Numbered from the stretch's first letter, positions 1 through 9,206 are shown. The stretch is 64,000 bases of DNA from Micrococcus sp023147585 (GCF_044872765.1 NZ_CP085253.1:930001-994000); one strand, 5' to 3'. Numbers and translations are program-made. Notes: a model not told the origin generated them from the sequence alone.

Positions 1-645
1 GCCCTGCACCCCCAGCCGACCGCCAAGCACGCCTCGTGGACGTACGCGGAGACCCGGCTGGAGGAGGACGCGGTGCTGCTGCGGGCACGGGAGCGCTCGG
101 CCGAGCTCGGGGTGGCGCCGGTCAGCGAGGGCGCGGCGGCGCTGCTCACCGTGCTGGCGGCCACGCGCGCGCCGGGCGCCGTCGTGGAGATCGGCACCGG
201 CGCGGGGGTCTCGGGCCTCGCTCTGATGCGCGGGCTGCCCGAGCGCACCGTCCTGACCACCGTGGACCCGGAGGCGGACGTGCAGCATGCGGCGCGGGAG
301 GCCTTCTCCGAGGCGCACCTGCCGAACGGCCGCACCCGCATGATCACGGGACGCTCCCGCCTCGTGCTGCCGCGCCTGACCACGGGCGCCTACGAGATGG
401 TCGTGGTGGACGGCGATCCGGCCTCCCGCGCGTTCGACGTGGACCAGGCCGCCCGCATGCTGGCCCCCGGCGGGCTGCTGGTGGTCCTCGACGCCCTGGA
501 CCACGACCGCGTGCCGCGTCCGGCGGTGCGCGAGCCCTCCACGGTGTCCGCCCGCGCCGTGGACCGCGGCATCGCCGAGGACGAGCGGTGGATCTCCGCC
601 GTGGTCCCCACGGGCACGGGCATGCTGCTGGCCGTGCGCCGCTGA
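1..645 (+). CDS. O-methyltransferase, 5' end outside window
   Basis: The frame is already open at base 1 (it reads ALHPQPTAKHASWTYAETRL and on), so the true start lies upstream. The SAM-binding Rossmann motif EIGTGAGVSGLALM is visible, followed by the acidic VDPEADVQ at the next strand and VVVDGDPASRAFDVDQAARM further on. This is the pattern of class I SAM-dependent O-methyltransferases of the catechol/caffeoyl-CoA type, which are about 210-220 residues, so little is missing. The substrate cannot be inferred. The protein ends in MLLAVRR and is followed at once by a strong hairpin terminator shared with the convergent DUF3117 gene. A GTG at 73 could start a shorter form, but family homology continues before it. 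Confidence 0.8.
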   Translation, partial: ALHPQPTAKHASWTYAETRLEEDAVLLRARERSAELGVAPVSEGAAALLTVLAATRAPGAVVEIGTGAGVSGLALMRGLPERTVLTTVDPEADVQHAAREAFSEAHLPNGRTRMITGRSRLVLPRLTTGAYEMVVVDGDPASRAFDVDQAARMLAPGGLLVVLDALDHDRVPRPAVREPSTVSARAVDRGIAEDERWISAVVPTGTGMLLAVRR

Positions 646-673
646 CGCCTGCCGAGGAGCCCGGAGAAGCACG

Positions 674-708
674 ACGCCCCGCGCACCGGTCAGCGGTGCG
701 CGGGGCGT
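674..708. terminator. Bidirectional hairpin terminator
   Basis: A perfect 15-bp stem (674-688 with 694-708) encloses a 5-nt loop. It lies between the convergent O-methyltransferase and DUF3117 genes, so it can serve both strands. No U-tract is present, as is common in high-GC actinobacteria. Confidence 0.75.
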
Positions 709-724
709 GCGGCGTTCGGGGCGG

Positions 725-895
725 TCAGCCCTGGGTGACGCCCTGCAGGCACTCCTTGAGCTCCTGCGCCTCCTCGGCGTTGATCTCCAGGACGAGGCGC
801 CCGCCGCCGTCGATCGGCACGCGCATGATCAGGCTGCGTCCCTCCTTGGTCACTTCCATGGGACCGTCCCCGGTGCGAGGCTTCATGGCGGCCAT
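725..895 (-). CDS. DUF3117 small protein
   Basis: Encodes 56 residues beginning MAAMKPRTGDGPMEV and containing GRSLIMRIPIDGGGRLVLE and ending LKECLQGVTQG. This matches the short DUF3117 family, which is nearly universal in actinobacteria and has no assigned function. A GAAGGGAAG-type ribosome binding site lies just upstream of the ATG at 895. A second ATG three codons in (886) is possible. The gene converges on the O-methyltransferase and ends close to the shared hairpin. Nothing unusual is seen; it is a good taxonomic marker. Confidence 0.85.
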   Translation of the reverse strand: MAAMKPRTGDGPMEVTKEGRSLIMRVPIDGGGRLVLEINAEEAQELKECLQGVTQG

Positions 896-1009
896 TGCGA
901 CTTCCCTTCTGATGGTGTTCCCGTGTCGGCGCCGCCGGCGGATGTCGCAGACGGGCCCGGTGCCTTCGGCCCCCGCACGCGAGGCGTGGCGTGACCGGTC
1001 ACACGCCCA

Positions 1010-1354
1010 TTATCGCGGATCGCGCTGGCTGTCGCCACACGAGCCGGCAGGAGCGGCGGCGGCACGCTCCTCCTCGAGCTCGGCGATCCGGCGCTCGCGC
1101 CGGGCGAGGCTCTCCTGCAGTGCGGCCACCACCGCGTCCACTTGGTCCCGCTGGTAGCCCGGCACTGCCACGGCGAGGCGCACGTGGTCCACGTCCTGGG
1201 CCCGGGGGTCCGCGGGCAGGAGCACGGGGTGGCGGTGCTCGACGCCGGCGGGCGCGTCCGCGCGCAGGGTCGCGCGGCCCGTCGCCGCCGCCACGAGGGC
1301 GGCCACGGCCACCACGAGGGCGAGGACGAGGGCGATCCAGATCGGCTGGCTCAT
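1010..1354 (-). CDS. Membrane-anchored DivIVA-domain-like protein
   Basis: 114 residues. A single N-terminal membrane segment (PIWIALVLALVVAVAALVAA, residues 4-23) is followed by a short linker. A DivIVA-like stretch, VRLAVAVPGYQRDQVDAVVA, then fits the 'GY..xqVDxfl' signature of DivIVA/Wag31-type proteins. The C-terminus is a charged coiled coil (LARRERRIAELEEERAA). Such small proteins may sense or localise to curved membrane in actinobacteria, but the role here is inference. Its ATG at 1354 overlaps the stop of the LOG-family gene by four bases (ATGA), so the two are almost certainly translationally coupled. Confidence 0.65.
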   Translation of the reverse strand: MSQPIWIALVLALVVAVAALVAAATGRATLRADAPAGVEHRHPVLLPADPRAQDVDHVRLAVAVPGYQRDQVDAVVAALQESLARRERRIAELEEERAAAAPAGSCGDSQRDPR

Positions 1355-2151
1355 GCCCGGCCCCCCTGCTGGACCGCGGCCATGAGCGCCACGGCCTCCT
1401 CCGCGGTGTCCACCACGGAGAGCAGGTCGACGTCGCCGGGCGAGATCATCCCGCGCGCCTCGAGGGCCCCGCGGATCCAGTCCACCAGGGGACCCCAGAA
1501 CGCACGGTCCACCAGCACCACGGGGAAGCGGCTCACGGTGCCGGTCTGCACGAGGGTGAGCGCCTCGAACAGCTCGTCCAGGGTACCGAAGCCGCCGGGC
1601 AGCACGATGAAGCCCTGCGCGTACTTCAGGAACATGACCTTCCGGGCGAAGAAGTACCGGAAGTCCACGCCGATCCCCACGTAGGGGTTCAGCCCGGTCT
1701 CGAAGGGGAGCTCGATGCCGAGGCCCACGGACACGCCGCCCACGTCGTGCGCGCCGCGGTTGGCGGCCTCCATGGCCCCCGGACCGCCGCCCGTGATGAC
1801 GGCGAAGCCGGCCTCGGCGAGGCGACGCCCCACCTCGCGGGCGAGCGCGTACTCGTCGGTGCCCTCCCCCGTGCGGGCGGAGCCGAACACGGAGACGGCG
1901 GGGCCGAGCTGCGCCAGCGTCCCGAAGCCCTCCACGAACTCCGCCTGGATGCGCAGCACGCGCCACGCGTCCGACGTCGTGGAGGCCACGTCCGAGACCG
2001 GCGGCGCCGTCATGCCCGACTGGCGGGTGTCCAGCAGGAGCTGGTCGAAGGTGGGGGCGGCAGCCGCGGCGCCGCTCAGGATCTGCCCGCCGCGGCGCAC
2101 GGGCCCTCGATCGGGGTCCGCGGGCTGGGACGGGTGTGTCTGGTCGGCCAT
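1351..2151 (-). CDS. LOG-family (TIGR00730) Rossmann-fold protein
   Basis: 266 residues. The two family signatures are clear: GGGPGAMEAANRGA (121-134) and PGGFGTLDE (185-193). These form the nucleotide-phosphate site of LOG-type cytokinin riboside 5'-monophosphate phosphoribohydrolases (often misannotated lysine decarboxylases). The family cleaves nucleoside 5'-monophosphates to base plus ribose 5-phosphate. The first ~60 residues are a poorly conserved extension. ATG at 2151 was chosen because a -10 like TAGGGT ends 7 nt upstream, implying a leaderless transcript; longer in-frame starts would lie inside or beyond this promoter. The DivIVA-like gene follows with a 4-bp overlap. Confidence 0.85.
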   Translation of the reverse strand: MADQTHPSQPADPDRGPVRRGGQILSGAAAAAPTFDQLLLDTRQSGMTAPPVSDVASTTSDAWRVLRIQAEFVEGFGTLAQLGPAVSVFGSARTGEGTDEYALAREVGRRLAEAGFAVITGGGPGAMEAANRGAHDVGGVSVGLGIELPFETGLNPYVGIGVDFRYFFARKVMFLKYAQGFIVLPGGFGTLDELFEALTLVQTGTVSRFPVVLVDRAFWGPLVDWIRGALEARGMISPGDVDLLSVVDTAEEAVALMAAVQQGGRA

Positions 2152-2158
2152 GGCCCCC

Positions 2159-2164
2159 ACCCTA
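2159..2164 (-). promoter_or_regulatory. -10 element of LOG-family gene (leaderless)
   Basis: TAGGGT on the minus strand, 7 nt before the ATG at 2151, which places the expected transcription start at or next to the start codon. Confidence 0.5.
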
Positions 2165-2284
2165 GCCAGTCGGGCCCTCTGGTCGCCCCCGTGGCGCAGG
2201 CCCGCGCTCCCCGCGCACCCGGGAGATATCCTGCGGTGACATCCGCCGCCCAGCGCGGCGCGCCGTCGACCCCCAGGAGACCCC

Positions 2285-3358
2285 GTGCCGTCCGCTGCGT
2301 CCCCCGACCGCCACCGCCTCGCCCGTGCCCGGCGGGCAGCGGCGACGGCCGCCCTGGCCGCCACGGTGGCGCTGGTGTCCGGATGCTCCGCACCGGCCGC
2401 GCCCGAGGCCCCGCAGCCGCCCGAGGCGGCGGGGCCCGAGACCACCGCGCCGGTGGCCCCCACGCCTCCTGCCGGGCCGGGGACGCCCGTCGAGACCTCC
2501 TCCTCACCGCGCTCCGCCACGCCGGCCCGGACGACGAGCACCACGGACGCCACCGACGGCGCCTCCGCCGCGCCCACGCCCCGGCCGCGCGCGGACGGCG
2601 TGCTGCGGATCGCCCTGCCCGGCGACCGGCCCGGCCTGAGCACGGGCGAGAGGGACGACACCCCGGACGGGTTCGACGCCGACGCCGCCCGCGCCACGGC
2701 CATGTTCCTCGGCTACGAGGAGCGTCAGGTCCAGTGGGTCTGGCTCGGCACGCGCTCCCCCGCCGACGCCCTCTCCGCCGGGATCGTCGACCTGGCGGTC
2801 GGCGGGGTGCCCCTGACGCCGGCACCGGACGAGCCCATGGACGTGGCCGGCCCGTACCTGTCCGCCCGCCTGGGCGTGCTCGTGCCGGCGGACTCGTCCG
2901 TCGCGGAGCCGGCAGACCTGGAGGGCGGCACGGTCTGTGTGGAGTCCGGCTCCCCCGCCGCGGCCGCCCTCCGCGCCGAGGTCCCCGGTGAGGTGGAGCT
3001 GCTCGTGCAGGGCGGCGCCGCCGAGTGCCTCCCGGCGCTGCGCACGGGGCGGGTGGATGCGATCGCGGGCGACGAGCCTCTGCTGGGCGCGCTGAGCCGG
3101 GCGGACGAGGCGCCGGAGGCGCGCCTGCTCGACGCCGACCTCGGGGCCGCCCAGTACGGCGTCGGCCTGCCGGAGGACTCCACGCTGTGCGACGACGTCA
3201 CAGCGGCCCTCGCCTCGCACCGCGCCGACGGCGGCTGGGCCCGGTCCGCCGAGGCTCTCGAGCGCGCCAGCGGGGTGCCGCTGTCTCCACAGCTGCGGCT
3301 CGCCGCCCTCCCGGATCCCGACCGCTGCGACCGCTCCCCCGCGCAGGGCGCCCAGTGA
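2285..3358 (+). CDS. Family 3 solute-binding lipoprotein, divergent paralogue of GluB
   Basis: 357 residues starting at GTG 2285, with AGGAGA five bases upstream. A signal peptide ends in the lipobox VSGC (Cys34), followed by a long Ala/Pro/Thr-rich linker to about residue 100. The binding domain (LRIALPGDRPGL..., TPDGFDADAARATAMFLG, VQWVWL) aligns by eye with the downstream GluB (LRIGIKFDQPGLG..., APTGFDTDVARYVAQKLG, IEWVQT), including the shared VEQGGYAEC/VQGGAAEC region. It is therefore a solute-binding protein of the polar amino acid type. Several ligand-site segments differ, so ligand and even binding ability are uncertain. It sits just before gluA in the same orientation and could feed the same permease or act as a sensor. 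Confidence 0.75.
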   Translation: MPSAASPDRHRLARARRAAATAALAATVALVSGCSAPAAPEAPQPPEAAGPETTAPVAPTPPAGPGTPVETSSSPRSATPARTTSTTDATDGASAAPTPRPRADGVLRIALPGDRPGLSTGERDDTPDGFDADAARATAMFLGYEERQVQWVWLGTRSPADALSAGIVDLAVGGVPLTPAPDEPMDVAGPYLSARLGVLVPADSSVAEPADLEGGTVCVESGSPAAAALRAEVPGEVELLVQGGAAECLPALRTGRVDAIAGDEPLLGALSRADEAPEARLLDADLGAAQYGVGLPEDSTLCDDVTAALASHRADGGWARSAEALERASGVPLSPQLRLAALPDPDRCDRSPAQGAQ

Positions 3359-3431
3359 GCTGACGGGCGGGGATCGAGGCCGTCAGCCCGCCAGGAGCGT
3401 GATGCGCCGCACGGCGTCCTGTGACATGGAC

Positions 3432-3437
3432 TATATT
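3432..3437 (+). promoter_or_regulatory. -10 element of gluA (leaderless)
   Basis: TATATT ends 6 nt before the ATG at 3444. This AT-rich hexamer is unusual for the surrounding GC and marks a promoter whose transcript would begin at or near the start codon. No good -35 hexamer is seen. Confidence 0.6.
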
Positions 3438-3443
3438 CTCTGC

Positions 3444-4256
<813 letters not shown>

Positions 4257-4328
4257 CGCCCCGCGGTCCCGGCACGCCGCCTGGCCCTCCCTGTCCTCTC
4301 CCACCCGCACCTGATCCCAGGAGACACC

Positions 4329-5216
4329 ATGATCACCAAGAAGCTCGCCTCCATCACCGCCGTCGCCGCGGCCGCCGCCCTCTCCCTGACCGCCTGCTCC
4401 CCGTCTGTGTCGAGCGACTCCGGCGCCTCCGCGTCCGGCTCCGCCTCGGGCAGCGCCTCCGCGGGGTCCTCCGACTCGCTGCGCATCGGCATCAAGTTCG
4501 ACCAGCCGGGCCTCGGCTTCCGTGAGGGTTCGAACGCCCCCACCGGCTTCGACACGGATGTGGCCCGCTACGTGGCCCAGAAGCTGGGCGTGGACGAGGA
4601 CAAGATCGAGTGGGTGCAGACCCCCTCCGCCAACCGCGAGAACGCTCTGGAGAACGGCGAGGTGGACATGATCTTCGCCACCTACTCGATCACCGACGCC
4701 CGCAAGGAGCGCGTCGACTTCGCGGGGCCGTACTTCGTGGCCGGCCAGGACCTGCTGGTCCGCACCGACGAGACCGGCATCACCGGCCCGGACGACCTCG
4801 ACGGCAAGAACCTCTGCTCCGTCACCGGCTCCACCTCCGCCCAGAAGATCAAGGACAAGTTCGCCTCCGGGGTGAACCTCGTGGAACAGGGCGGCTACGC
4901 CGAGTGCGTGACCTACCTCGAGTCCGGCCAGGTGGACGCCGTCACGACGGACGACATCATCCTCGCCGGCCTCGCCGCCACGGACGCGAACAAGGGCAAG
5001 TTCAAGGTGGTGGGCAATCCGTTCACCACCGAGCGCTACGGCGTCGGCATCGCGAAGGACTCCGACCGCTGCGAGGAGATCAACACCGCCGTCAAGGAGA
5101 TGAAGGACTCCGGCGAGTGGGAGAAGTCGCTCACGAAGAACACCGAGGGCACCGGCTACGAGTACGACAAGGAGCTGAACTCGGGCAAGGACGCCGAGCT
5201 CGAGCCCTGCGCCTGA
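4329..5216 (+). CDS. gluB: Glutamate-type ABC importer, binding lipoprotein
   Basis: 295 residues. The signal peptide ends in lipobox SLTAC (Cys23), followed by a Ser/Gly/Ala spacer to about residue 45. The family 3 solute-binding domain then begins (SLRIGIKFDQPGLGFREG; APTGFDTDVARYVAQKLG; ANRENALENGEVDMIFATYS). The segment YSITDARKERVDFAGPYF is the hallmark of polar amino acid binding proteins. AGGAGA lies just upstream of ATG 4329. As the extracellular receptor it delivers ligand to GluCD; Corynebacterium GluB binds glutamate, which makes that the likely ligand here. Located 72 bp after gluA. Confidence 0.9.
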   Translation: MITKKLASITAVAAAAALSLTACSPSVSSDSGASASGSASGSASAGSSDSLRIGIKFDQPGLGFREGSNAPTGFDTDVARYVAQKLGVDEDKIEWVQTPSANRENALENGEVDMIFATYSITDARKERVDFAGPYFVAGQDLLVRTDETGITGPDDLDGKNLCSVTGSTSAQKIKDKFASGVNLVEQGGYAECVTYLESGQVDAVTTDDIILAGLAATDANKGKFKVVGNPFTTERYGVGIAKDSDRCEEINTAVKEMKDSGEWEKSLTKNTEGTGYEYDKELNSGKDAELEPCA

Positions 5217-5326
5217 TCACCCCCTGACCCGACCGCCTCGGCGGCACCGCCCACCCGGGCGTGTGCGGCCGGGGCGGTCAGGCCACGGCCCCCTCCACCC
5301 CCGGAAGAGACGGCATCGGAAGACCC

Positions 5327-6007
5327 ATGGAACCACTGTCCACTCTCATGGAGCAGTACGGCTCGGCCGTGCCGCTCGCGTTCTGGATGAACATCCGGCT
5401 GGCCGTCCTGGCCACGCTGGCCTCGTTCGTCTTGGGCGTCGTCCTCGCCCTGTGCCGCATCTCCCCCGTCCCCTCCCTGCGAGCGCTCGGCGCCGGCTAT
5501 GTCCACATCGTGCGCAACACCCCGTTGACCATCATCATGCTGCTGGGAGTCCTGGCGGTGTGGGGCCAGCTGAAGGTCACCTTCGCGAGCGACTTCACCC
5601 TGAACTTCTTCATCTATGCGGTGATCGCGCTCTCCCTGTACCACGCGGCCTTCATGTGCGAGGCCATCCGCTCCGGCGTGAACACGGTCCCACTCGGGCA
5701 GGCGGAGGCGGCCCGGGCGATCGGCCTGGGCTTCCTTCCAGCGGCGCGCCACGTCATCCTCCCCCAGGCCCTGCGCGGGGCCATCACCCCGATCGGCAAC
5801 ACCGTGATCGCCCTGACGAAGAACACCACCGTCGCCGCGGCCGCCTCGGTCGCCGAGGCCTCCGGGCTCATGAAGACGATGATCGAGTTCCGCCCGGACA
5901 TGATGGTGGCCATCTTCCTGACCTTCGCGATCGGCTTCTGCCTGATCGTCATCCCGATCGGCCTGCTCACCACGTGGGCCTCTGACAAGTGGGCGGTGAG
6001 CCGATGA
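5327..6007 (+). CDS. gluC: Glutamate-type ABC importer, permease 1
   Basis: 226 residues, HisM/GlnP-type permease. Several hydrophobic segments are evident (FWMNIRLAVLATLASFVLGV; YVHIVRNTPLTIIMLLGVLA; FFIYAVIALSLYHAAFM). The EAA loop that docks onto the ATPase reads QAEAARAIGLGFLPAARHVI. ATG 5327 was chosen because it gives the usual family N-terminus (MEPLSTLMEQYG) with a GGAAG upstream; an in-frame GTG at 5261 would add an unlikely hydrophilic leader. The last codons overlap gluD by ATGA, showing tight coupling. It forms the heterodimeric channel with GluD. Confidence 0.9.
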   Translation: MEPLSTLMEQYGSAVPLAFWMNIRLAVLATLASFVLGVVLALCRISPVPSLRALGAGYVHIVRNTPLTIIMLLGVLAVWGQLKVTFASDFTLNFFIYAVIALSLYHAAFMCEAIRSGVNTVPLGQAEAARAIGLGFLPAARHVILPQALRGAITPIGNTVIALTKNTTVAAAASVAEASGLMKTMIEFRPDMMVAIFLTFAIGFCLIVIPIGLLTTWASDKWAVSR

Positions 6008-6894
6008 GCGCCCAGGCCTCCATCCTCTTCGACGCCCCGGGCCCCGTGGCCCGGCGGCGCGTCCTGGTCCTCAACCTCGTGGCGCTGGCGGCCGTGGTGG
6101 CGGTGGCCGCGCTGGTCCTCGTCCGCATGGCCGAGCGCGGGCAGCTGGAACCCCGCCGCTGGAGCGCGGCACTCGACGCGAACGCGTGGTCCAACTACTA
6201 CGTGCCCGGACTGCAGTTCACCCTGCAGGTGGCCGCGATCGCGGTGGTCACCTCGGTGGCCTTCGGCCTCGTGTTCGGCTTCCTCCGACTGGCGCCCTTC
6301 GCGCCGGTCCGGGCGGCGGCCGCCGTGGTGGTCGAGTTCTTCCGCGCCGTGCCGGTGCTCCTGATGATGGTGTTCTTCTACCAGGCCTTCGCCCTCGCAG
6401 CGCGCAGCGGCGTGCTCTCCGCCCAGGACGGCCCCTACTACGCCGTCATCCTCGGGCTCACCCTGTACAACGGCTCCGTGATCGCCGAGCTGGTGCGCTC
6501 CGGCGTCAAGTCCCTGCCCAAGGGCCAGCGCGAGGCGGCGGCGGCGATCGGCATGACGTCCAACCAGTCCCTGCGCCTCGTGGAGGTCCCCCAGGCCCTC
6601 GTCGCCATGCTGCCCTCGCTCCTCAGCCAGTTCGTGGTGATCCTCAAGGACTCCGCGCTCGGCTACCTGATCGGCTTCTTCGAGCTGCTCCAGTACGCCC
6701 GGCAGCTCGGCTCGGGCCAGGGGAACATCCTGCAGTCACTGGTGGTGGCCGCGCTCATCTTCATCGCGATCAACGTCCTGCTCACCTGGGTGGCGTCCCG
6801 TCTCTCCGGCCTGCTGTCCTCGCGCACCGCGGGCCGGACCAACCCCGCCGCGGGGTCCTCGGCCGTCGCCATCCCGGTGCACGCGAAGCACTGA
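6004..6894 (+). CDS. gluD: Glutamate-type ABC importer, permease 2
   Basis: 296 residues, longer than GluC. A first membrane segment (VLVLNLVALAAVVAVAALVLV) is followed by a periplasmic stretch, then the permease core. The EAA motif reads GQREAAAAIGMTSNQSLRLV. The acidic RSGVKSLPKGQREA before it is typical of the family. The start ATG overlaps the gluC stop by four bases. A strong hairpin starts 10 bp after the stop, ending the gluABCD operon. Function follows from context: second half of the membrane channel of the glutamate-type importer. Confidence 0.9.
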   Translation: MSAQASILFDAPGPVARRRVLVLNLVALAAVVAVAALVLVRMAERGQLEPRRWSAALDANAWSNYYVPGLQFTLQVAAIAVVTSVAFGLVFGFLRLAPFAPVRAAAAVVVEFFRAVPVLLMMVFFYQAFALAARSGVLSAQDGPYYAVILGLTLYNGSVIAELVRSGVKSLPKGQREAAAAIGMTSNQSLRLVEVPQALVAMLPSLLSQFVVILKDSALGYLIGFFELLQYARQLGSGQGNILQSLVVAALIFIAINVLLTWVASRLSGLLSSRTAGRTNPAAGSSAVAIPVHAKH

Positions 6895-6903
6895 TCCGAC
6901 CTG

Positions 6904-6953
6904 CGACGGCCGGCCTCATCTCCGCCCCGCGCGGGCAGGGAGGCCGGCCGTCG
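6904..6953. terminator. Bidirectional terminator after gluD and dapE
   Basis: A perfect 14-bp stem (6904-6917 with 6940-6953) with a 22-nt loop between two convergent genes. Confidence 0.7.
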
Positions 6954-6977
6954 TCGTCGGGGAGGGGGCCGCCGCGG

Positions 6978-8132
6978 TCAGCCCGCCAGCCACCCCGAGA
7001 GCGCGTCCAGGCAGGCGTGCACGGCGGCGCGGTCCACGTGCTCGTCGTCGGTGTGGGCCAGCAGGGCGTCGCCGGGGCCGAAGTTCACGGCGGGCACGCC
7101 GAGGGCGGAGAAGCGGGCCACATCGGTCCAGCCGTACTTGGGCTTGGGCTCCCCGCCCACGGCGGTCACGAACGCGGCCGCCGCGGGCCGGTCCAGGCCG
7201 GGCCGGGCGGCGGCGGAGGCGTCCATGACCTCCACCTGCGCCGTCCAGTCCACCCCGGCACGCTCGAACACCTGACGCACGTGGGCGTGCGCCTCCTCGA
7301 GGGTCTTGTCCGGGGCGAAGCGGTAGTTGACGTCCACGTGCGCCGCGTCCGGGATGACGTTGCCGGCCACGCCGCCGGCGATCCGGATGGCGTTGAGGCC
7401 CTCCCGGTAGTCCAGGCCCTCCACGGTCACCGTGGCGGGGTCGTACGCGGCGAGGGCGCCCAGCAGGGGGCCGGCCTTGTGGATCGCGTTCTCCCCGCGC
7501 CAGGCTCGGCCGGAGTGGGCGGCCACCCCGGCGTAGGAGACGCGGTAGCGGCACGTGCCGTTGCAGCCTCCCTCCACGACGCCGTCGGTGGGCTCCAGGA
7601 GGACCGCGAAGTCGCCCTCGAGCAGCTCGGGGGCCTCGCGGACCACGCGGCCGAGGCCGGAGAGATGCGAGGCGACCTCCTCGTTGTCGTAGAACACCCA
7701 GGTCACGTCGTGCACGGGGGCCTGTGCGCCCGGCGCGTCCGTGGCGCCGCCGAAGCGGCCGGCGAGGGCGAGCTGCACCGCCACCCCGGACTTCATGTCC
7801 ACCGCACCGCGGCCGTAGAGCGTGTCCCCGACCCACGCGCTCGGCACGGTGCCGCGCGAACCCGGGACGGTCGGCAACGGCACCGTGTCCAGGTGTCCGG
7901 CGAGGATCACGCGGGTGTCCCGGCCCAGCTCGGTGCGGGCGACGACGGTGTCGCCGAGGCGGCGCACGGCGAGGCCTCCGAGCCCGCGCAGGGCGGTCTC
8001 CACCGCGTCGGCGAGCGGCCGCTCCTCCCCCGAGACCGAGCGGATGTCCAGCAGGGTGGCGGTCAGCTCCGCGACGTCCAGGTCGGCGGCGGTGAGGTCC
8101 GGGAGTGCGGGGGCGGCGTCGAGGGCTGTCAT
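6978..8132 (-). CDS. dapE: Succinyl-diaminopimelate desuccinylase
   Basis: 384 residues, M20 metallopeptidase family. The di-zinc ligands and catalytic residues are in place: ILAGHLDTVP (His80, with Asp82), GRGAVDMKSG (Asp112 bridging) and FYDNEEVAS (Glu151 general base, Glu152 ligand). The central dimerisation domain contains the SGRAWRGENAIHKA-type segment. DapE hydrolyses N-succinyl-LL-diaminopimelate to succinate and LL-DAP for lysine and peptidoglycan synthesis. Divergent dapD next door, encoding an earlier step of the same pathway, supports the assignment. ATG 8132 was chosen because TAGACT ends 7 nt upstream; longer in-frame extensions run into the dapD promoter. Confidence 0.92.
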   Translation of the reverse strand: MTALDAAPALPDLTAADLDVAELTATLLDIRSVSGEERPLADAVETALRGLGGLAVRRLGDTVVARTELGRDTRVILAGHLDTVPLPTVPGSRGTVPSAWVGDTLYGRGAVDMKSGVAVQLALAGRFGGATDAPGAQAPVHDVTWVFYDNEEVASHLSGLGRVVREAPELLEGDFAVLLEPTDGVVEGGCNGTCRYRVSYAGVAAHSGRAWRGENAIHKAGPLLGALAAYDPATVTVEGLDYREGLNAIRIAGGVAGNVIPDAAHVDVNYRFAPDKTLEEAHAHVRQVFERAGVDWTAQVEVMDASAAARPGLDRPAAAAFVTAVGGEPKPKYGWTDVARFSALGVPAVNFGPGDALLAHTDDEHVDRAAVHACLDALSGWLAG

Positions 8133-8139
8133 GGCGTCC

Positions 8140-8145
8140 AGTCTA
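8140..8145 (-). promoter_or_regulatory. -10 element of dapE (leaderless)
   Basis: TAGACT on the minus strand with a 7-nt spacer to the dapE ATG. It is back to back with the dapD promoter in a 70-bp divergent region. Confidence 0.55.
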
Positions 8146-8190
8146 CGGACGCGGTCGGCCCCCGCCCCGGGTCCGGCGGGGCCCGATCGG

Positions 8191-8196
8191 TAGGCT
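8191..8196 (+). promoter_or_regulatory. -10 element of dapD (leaderless)
   Basis: TAGGCT with a 6-nt spacer to the dapD ATG at 8203. Confidence 0.55.
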
Positions 8197-8202
8197 GGGC
8201 CC

Positions 8203-9204
8203 ATGACCGAGACCGCCGCACACCCGTCCCCCGCCTCGACCGCCTCGACCGCCCCCTCCGGCTCCGCCCGCCTCGTGGCCGGCCATGGCCTGGCCACCCG
8301 TGCCGCTGACGGCACGGTGCTGGACGTGTGGTTCCCCGCGCCCGTCGCCGGGCCGCTCGCGTCGGCGGACGCCTCCGTCGGCGGCATGCTGGACGGCCTC
8401 GCCACGGACGACGCCGACCGCGGCACCACGCAGTCCGTCGTCGCCCTCGAGGTCGACCTGGACGCCGCCCCCGCCTCCCCCGAGGACGCGTGGCTGCGCC
8501 TGCATGCGCTCTCCCACCGCCTCGTCCGCCCGAACGAGCTCAACCTCGACGGCGTGTTCGGCCTGCTGGCCAACGTCGTGTGGACCAACCACGGCCCGTG
8601 CGCCGTGGACGGCTTCGAGCTGACCCGCGCGAAGCTGCGCGCCCGCGGCTCCGTCACCGTGCACGGCGTGGACAAGTTCCCCCGCATGACGGACTACGTC
8701 GTGCCCAGCGGCGTGCGCATCGGCGACGCCGACCGCGTCCGCCTCGGCGCGCACCTCGCCGAGGGCACCACCGTCATGCACGAGGGCTTCGTGAACTTCA
8801 ACGCCGGCACGCTGGGCCATTCCATGGTCGAGGGCCGCATCTCGGCCGGCGTCGTGGTCGGCGACGGCTCCGACCTCGGCGGCGGCGTCTCCATCATGGG
8901 CACCCTCTCCGGCGGCGGCACCCAGAGGATCGTGATCGGCGAGCACGTGCTGCTCGGCGCGAACTCGGGCGTCGGCATCTCGATCGGCGACGACTGCGTG
9001 GTGGAGGCCGGTCTCTACGTCACGGCCGGCACGCGCGTCACGGTGCTCCGCGAGGGCGAGGATCCCGCCGTCGTGAAGGCCGTGGACCTCTCCGGGGTCC
9101 CGAACCTGCTCTTCCGCCGCCACTCGGGCACGGGCGCCGTCGAGGCCCTGCCGCGCGCCGGGCGCACGGTGGAGCTGAACGCCGCGCTGCACGCGAACGG
9201 CTGA
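8203..9204 (+). CDS. dapD: Tetrahydrodipicolinate N-succinyltransferase (actinobacterial type)
   Basis: 333 residues. The C-terminal half is a left-handed beta-helix with hexapeptide repeats (VRIGDADRVRLGAHLAEG, GRISAGVVVGDGSDLGGGVS, GEHVLLGANSGVGISIGDDC). The N-terminal half carries LRLHALSHRLVRPNELNLDG, the signature of the actinobacterial DapD group rather than the enterobacterial one. It transfers succinyl from succinyl-CoA to tetrahydrodipicolinate, the committing step of the succinylase DAP route; dapE and dapC in this window complete that branch. The first ~18 residues are a Ser/Ala/Thr-rich, poorly conserved tail. A wall-associated protein gene starts 2 bp after the stop. Confidence 0.9.
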   Translation: MTETAAHPSPASTASTAPSGSARLVAGHGLATRAADGTVLDVWFPAPVAGPLASADASVGGMLDGLATDDADRGTTQSVVALEVDLDAAPASPEDAWLRLHALSHRLVRPNELNLDGVFGLLANVVWTNHGPCAVDGFELTRAKLRARGSVTVHGVDKFPRMTDYVVPSGVRIGDADRVRLGAHLAEGTTVMHEGFVNFNAGTLGHSMVEGRISAGVVVGDGSDLGGGVSIMGTLSGGGTQRIVIGEHVLLGANSGVGISIGDDCVVEAGLYVTAGTRVTVLREGEDPAVVKAVDLSGVPNLLFRRHSGTGAVEALPRAGRTVELNAALHANG

Positions 9205-9206
9205 CC

